From positions 1-6,748 of the forward strand of contig CALWMT010000148.1 in NCBI GenBank assembly GCA_944382045.1: a stretch of 6,748 bases of DNA, written 5' to 3'. Source of the stretch: an uncultured Enterocloster sp. Lineage in GTDB: Bacteria > Bacillota > Clostridia > Lachnospirales > Lachnospiraceae. Positions 5,400 through 6,748 of the stretch are shown one piece after another. Numbering within the stretch: position 1 is the stretch's first letter; every line of letters starts with the position of its first letter. Below the pieces are notes generated by a model that searched no databases, had not been told where the DNA came from, and saw only the letters and a list, made by a program, of their open reading frames with translations. The translations under genes were made by a program, and so were the position numbers.

Positions 5400-6748
5400 T
5401 CACCTCCCGGCATTATAATACTGATCCAGAACCTTGGTGTCGATCCGGTCAAGCTCCTCTCTGGGAAGCATCCGAAGAAGCCTCCAGCCAATCTCCAGCG
5501 TCTCGATAATGGTCCGGTTCTCGTGCGCGTCCTGGCCCACAAAGGTCTCCTCAAAGGCCTTTCCGAATTCCAGGTACTTCTTGTCAATGGGGGACAGCTC
5601 ATCCTCGCCGATAACCGAAGCCAGGGAGCGGGCGTCTCCCACCTTGGCGTAGCAGGAAAAGAGCTGGTTTGCCACGTCCTGATGGTCCGCCCGGGTATAG
5701 CCCTCGCCGATGCCGTCCTTCATCAGACGGGACAGGGAGGGAAGCACGTTGATGGGCGGATAGATGGACTGGCCGTTCAGCTGCCGGTCCAGAACAATCT
5801 GTCCCTCGGTGATGTAGCCCGTCAGGTCCGGGATGGGGTGGGTGATGTCATCGTTGGGCATGGTCAGGATCGGAATCTGGGTCACGGATCCGGGCCGGCC
5901 TGCCACAATGCCCGCTCTCTCATAGAGGGAGGCGAGATCGCTGTACAGATAGCCGGGGAAGCCCTTCCTGGAGGGGATCTCTCCCTTGGAGGAGGACACC
6001 TCGCGCAGGGCCTCGGCGTAGGAGGTCATATCCGTCAGGATCACCAGGATGTGCATTCCCCGCTCAAAGGCCAGGTACTCCGCCAGCGTCAGGGCAATCT
6101 TGGGGGTGATAAGCCGCTCCACCACCGGGTCATTGGCCAGGTTAATGAACATAGCCACGTGCTCTGACACACCGCTCTCCTCAAAGGTGCGGCGGAAGAA
6201 ATCTGCCACATCGTGCTTCACGCCCATCGCGCCGAACACGATGGCGAACTGCTCATCGGAATCATCTCCCAGGGAAGCCTGCTGCACGATCTGGGCAGCC
6301 AGCTGGTCGTGGGGAAGTCCATTTCCCGAGAAGATGGGCAGCTTCTGACCGCGGATCAGGGTAGTCAGGCCATCGATGGCGGAGATGCCGGTGCGGATAT
6401 AGTTTCTCGGGTACTCTCTGGTCACAGGATTCAGGGGCTGGCCGTTCACATCCAGCTTCACATCGGATATGATATCCCCCAGGCCGTCGATGGGCTGGCC
6501 AATGCCGTTGAAGGTGCGGCCCAGCATCTCCTCGGAAACCTCTATCTCCATGGGATGGCCCGTGAGACGGGTGTGGGTATTGCGCAGGGCCATTCCCTCC
6601 GTTCCCTCGAATACCTGAATGATGGCCTTGTCCCCGTAAATTTCAATGATGCGGCCAATCTTGTGGGTGTCTCCTCCTACCGTCATCTCCACAATCTCAT
6701 CGTAGGCCGCGTTCTGCACGCCCTCCAGGACGACCAGAGGGCCATTGA
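5400..6748 (-). CDS. ntpB: V-type ATP synthase subunit B, 5'-truncated by window edge
   Basis: Subunit B is the regulatory, non-catalytic partner of catalytic subunit A in the cytoplasmic A3B3 head of the V/A-type ATPase, which couples ATP to H+ or Na+ transport. The reading frame is open to the window end, where the last complete codons read NGPLVVLEGVQNAAYDEIVEM, the family's N-terminus, so only about ten residues are missing. The gene does not really begin at the in-frame GTG at 6719. Hallmarks counted from that GTG are LRNTHTRLTGHPMEI (45-59), GISAIDGLTTLIRGQKLPIF (111-130), SGNGLPHDQLAAQI (131-144), FGAMGVKHDVADFF (162-175), LTDMTSYAEALREVSSSKGE (228-247) and RKGFPGYLYSDLASLYERAG (251-270). 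The absence of the GxxGxGKT Walker A motif separates it from subunit A. ntpD follows after 5 bp; subunit A is expected upstream, outside the window. Confidence 0.98.
   Translation of the reverse strand, partial: NGPLVVLEGVQNAAYDEIVEMTVGGDTHKIGRIIEIYGDKAIIQVFEGTEGMALRNTHTRLTGHPMEIEVSEEMLGRTFNGIGQPIDGLGDIISDVKLDVNGQPLNPVTREYPRNYIRTGISAIDGLTTLIRGQKLPIFSGNGLPHDQLAAQIVQQASLGDDSDEQFAIVFGAMGVKHDVADFFRRTFEESGVSEHVAMFINLANDPVVERLITPKIALTLAEYLAFERGMHILVILTDMTSYAEALREVSSSKGEIPSRKGFPGYLYSDLASLYERAGIVAGRPGSVTQIPILTMPNDDITHPIPDLTGYITEGQIVLDRQLNGQSIYPPINVLPSLSRLMKDGIGEGYTRADHQDVANQLFSCYAKVGDARSLASVIGEDELSPIDKKYLEFGKAFEETFVGQDAHENRTIIETLEIGWRLLRMLPREELDRIDTKVLDQYYNAGR

Noticed and set aside
5401..5403. GTG overlapping the ntpB stop as the start of ntpD
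   Set aside because: The GGGAGG touches this codon, which leaves no spacing; the in-frame GTG at 5392-5394 has an 8-nt spacing.
5328..6167. Long open frame (279 codons) on the plus strand opposite ntpB
   Set aside because: It is the antisense shadow of the highly conserved subunit B gene; the translation has no recognisable motif and the GC-rich codon use of ntpB explains its openness.

Overview
The window reads as ordinary core chromosome from a spore-forming, anaerobic Firmicute of the class Clostridia, most likely Lachnospiraceae or a close relative. This placement is an inference. It rests on a V-type (A/V) ATPase next to a mazG - HU - rqcP - yabP - yabQ - divIC - spoIIE - tilS cluster, a fairly high GC content, strong GGAGG Shine-Dalgarno sequences and several GTG starts. 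No mobile element, CRISPR array, rRNA or tRNA was seen. All ten genes lie on the minus strand, so the cluster is read from position 6748 down to 1, and both end genes are cut by the window.

Layout in transcription order. (1) 6748-4355: the end of a V-type ATPase operon (ntpB, 5'-truncated; ntpD), followed 11 bp later by a single-domain mazG whose Shine-Dalgarno overlaps the ntpD stop. (2) 4358-3764: a near-consensus sigma-A promoter whose -35 box contains the mazG stop codon drives the HU gene and, 3 bp further on, rqcP (S4 domain). (3) 3729-3657: a long hairpin followed by six T residues. It looks like an intrinsic terminator, but its 3' arm is also the Shine-Dalgarno of yabP. (4) 3656-2655: yabP, yabQ and divIC, tightly packed, with yabQ and divIC overlapping by ATGA. 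(5) 2654-2499: a 156-bp gap with a candidate Spo0A-type promoter (21-bp spacer). (6) 2498-1: spoIIE, unusually short and lacking the membrane domain, then tilS, cut at its 3' end.

Functionally the block joins ion-motive energy, nucleotide sanitation, nucleoid packing, ribosome quality control, spore-coat and cortex factors, division, the sigma-F-activating phosphatase and tRNA-Ile2 lysidine modification. The mazG to tilS order parallels the Bacillus subtilis yabN-yabO-yabP-yabQ-divIC-spoIIE-tilS region. The V-ATPase upstream, the HU gene in the middle and the absence of tRNA genes before spoIIE differ from that region.

I did not find a new multi-gene system. The two points most worth a second look are the membrane-domain-less SpoIIE and the terminator-like hairpin that occludes the yabP ribosome binding site.
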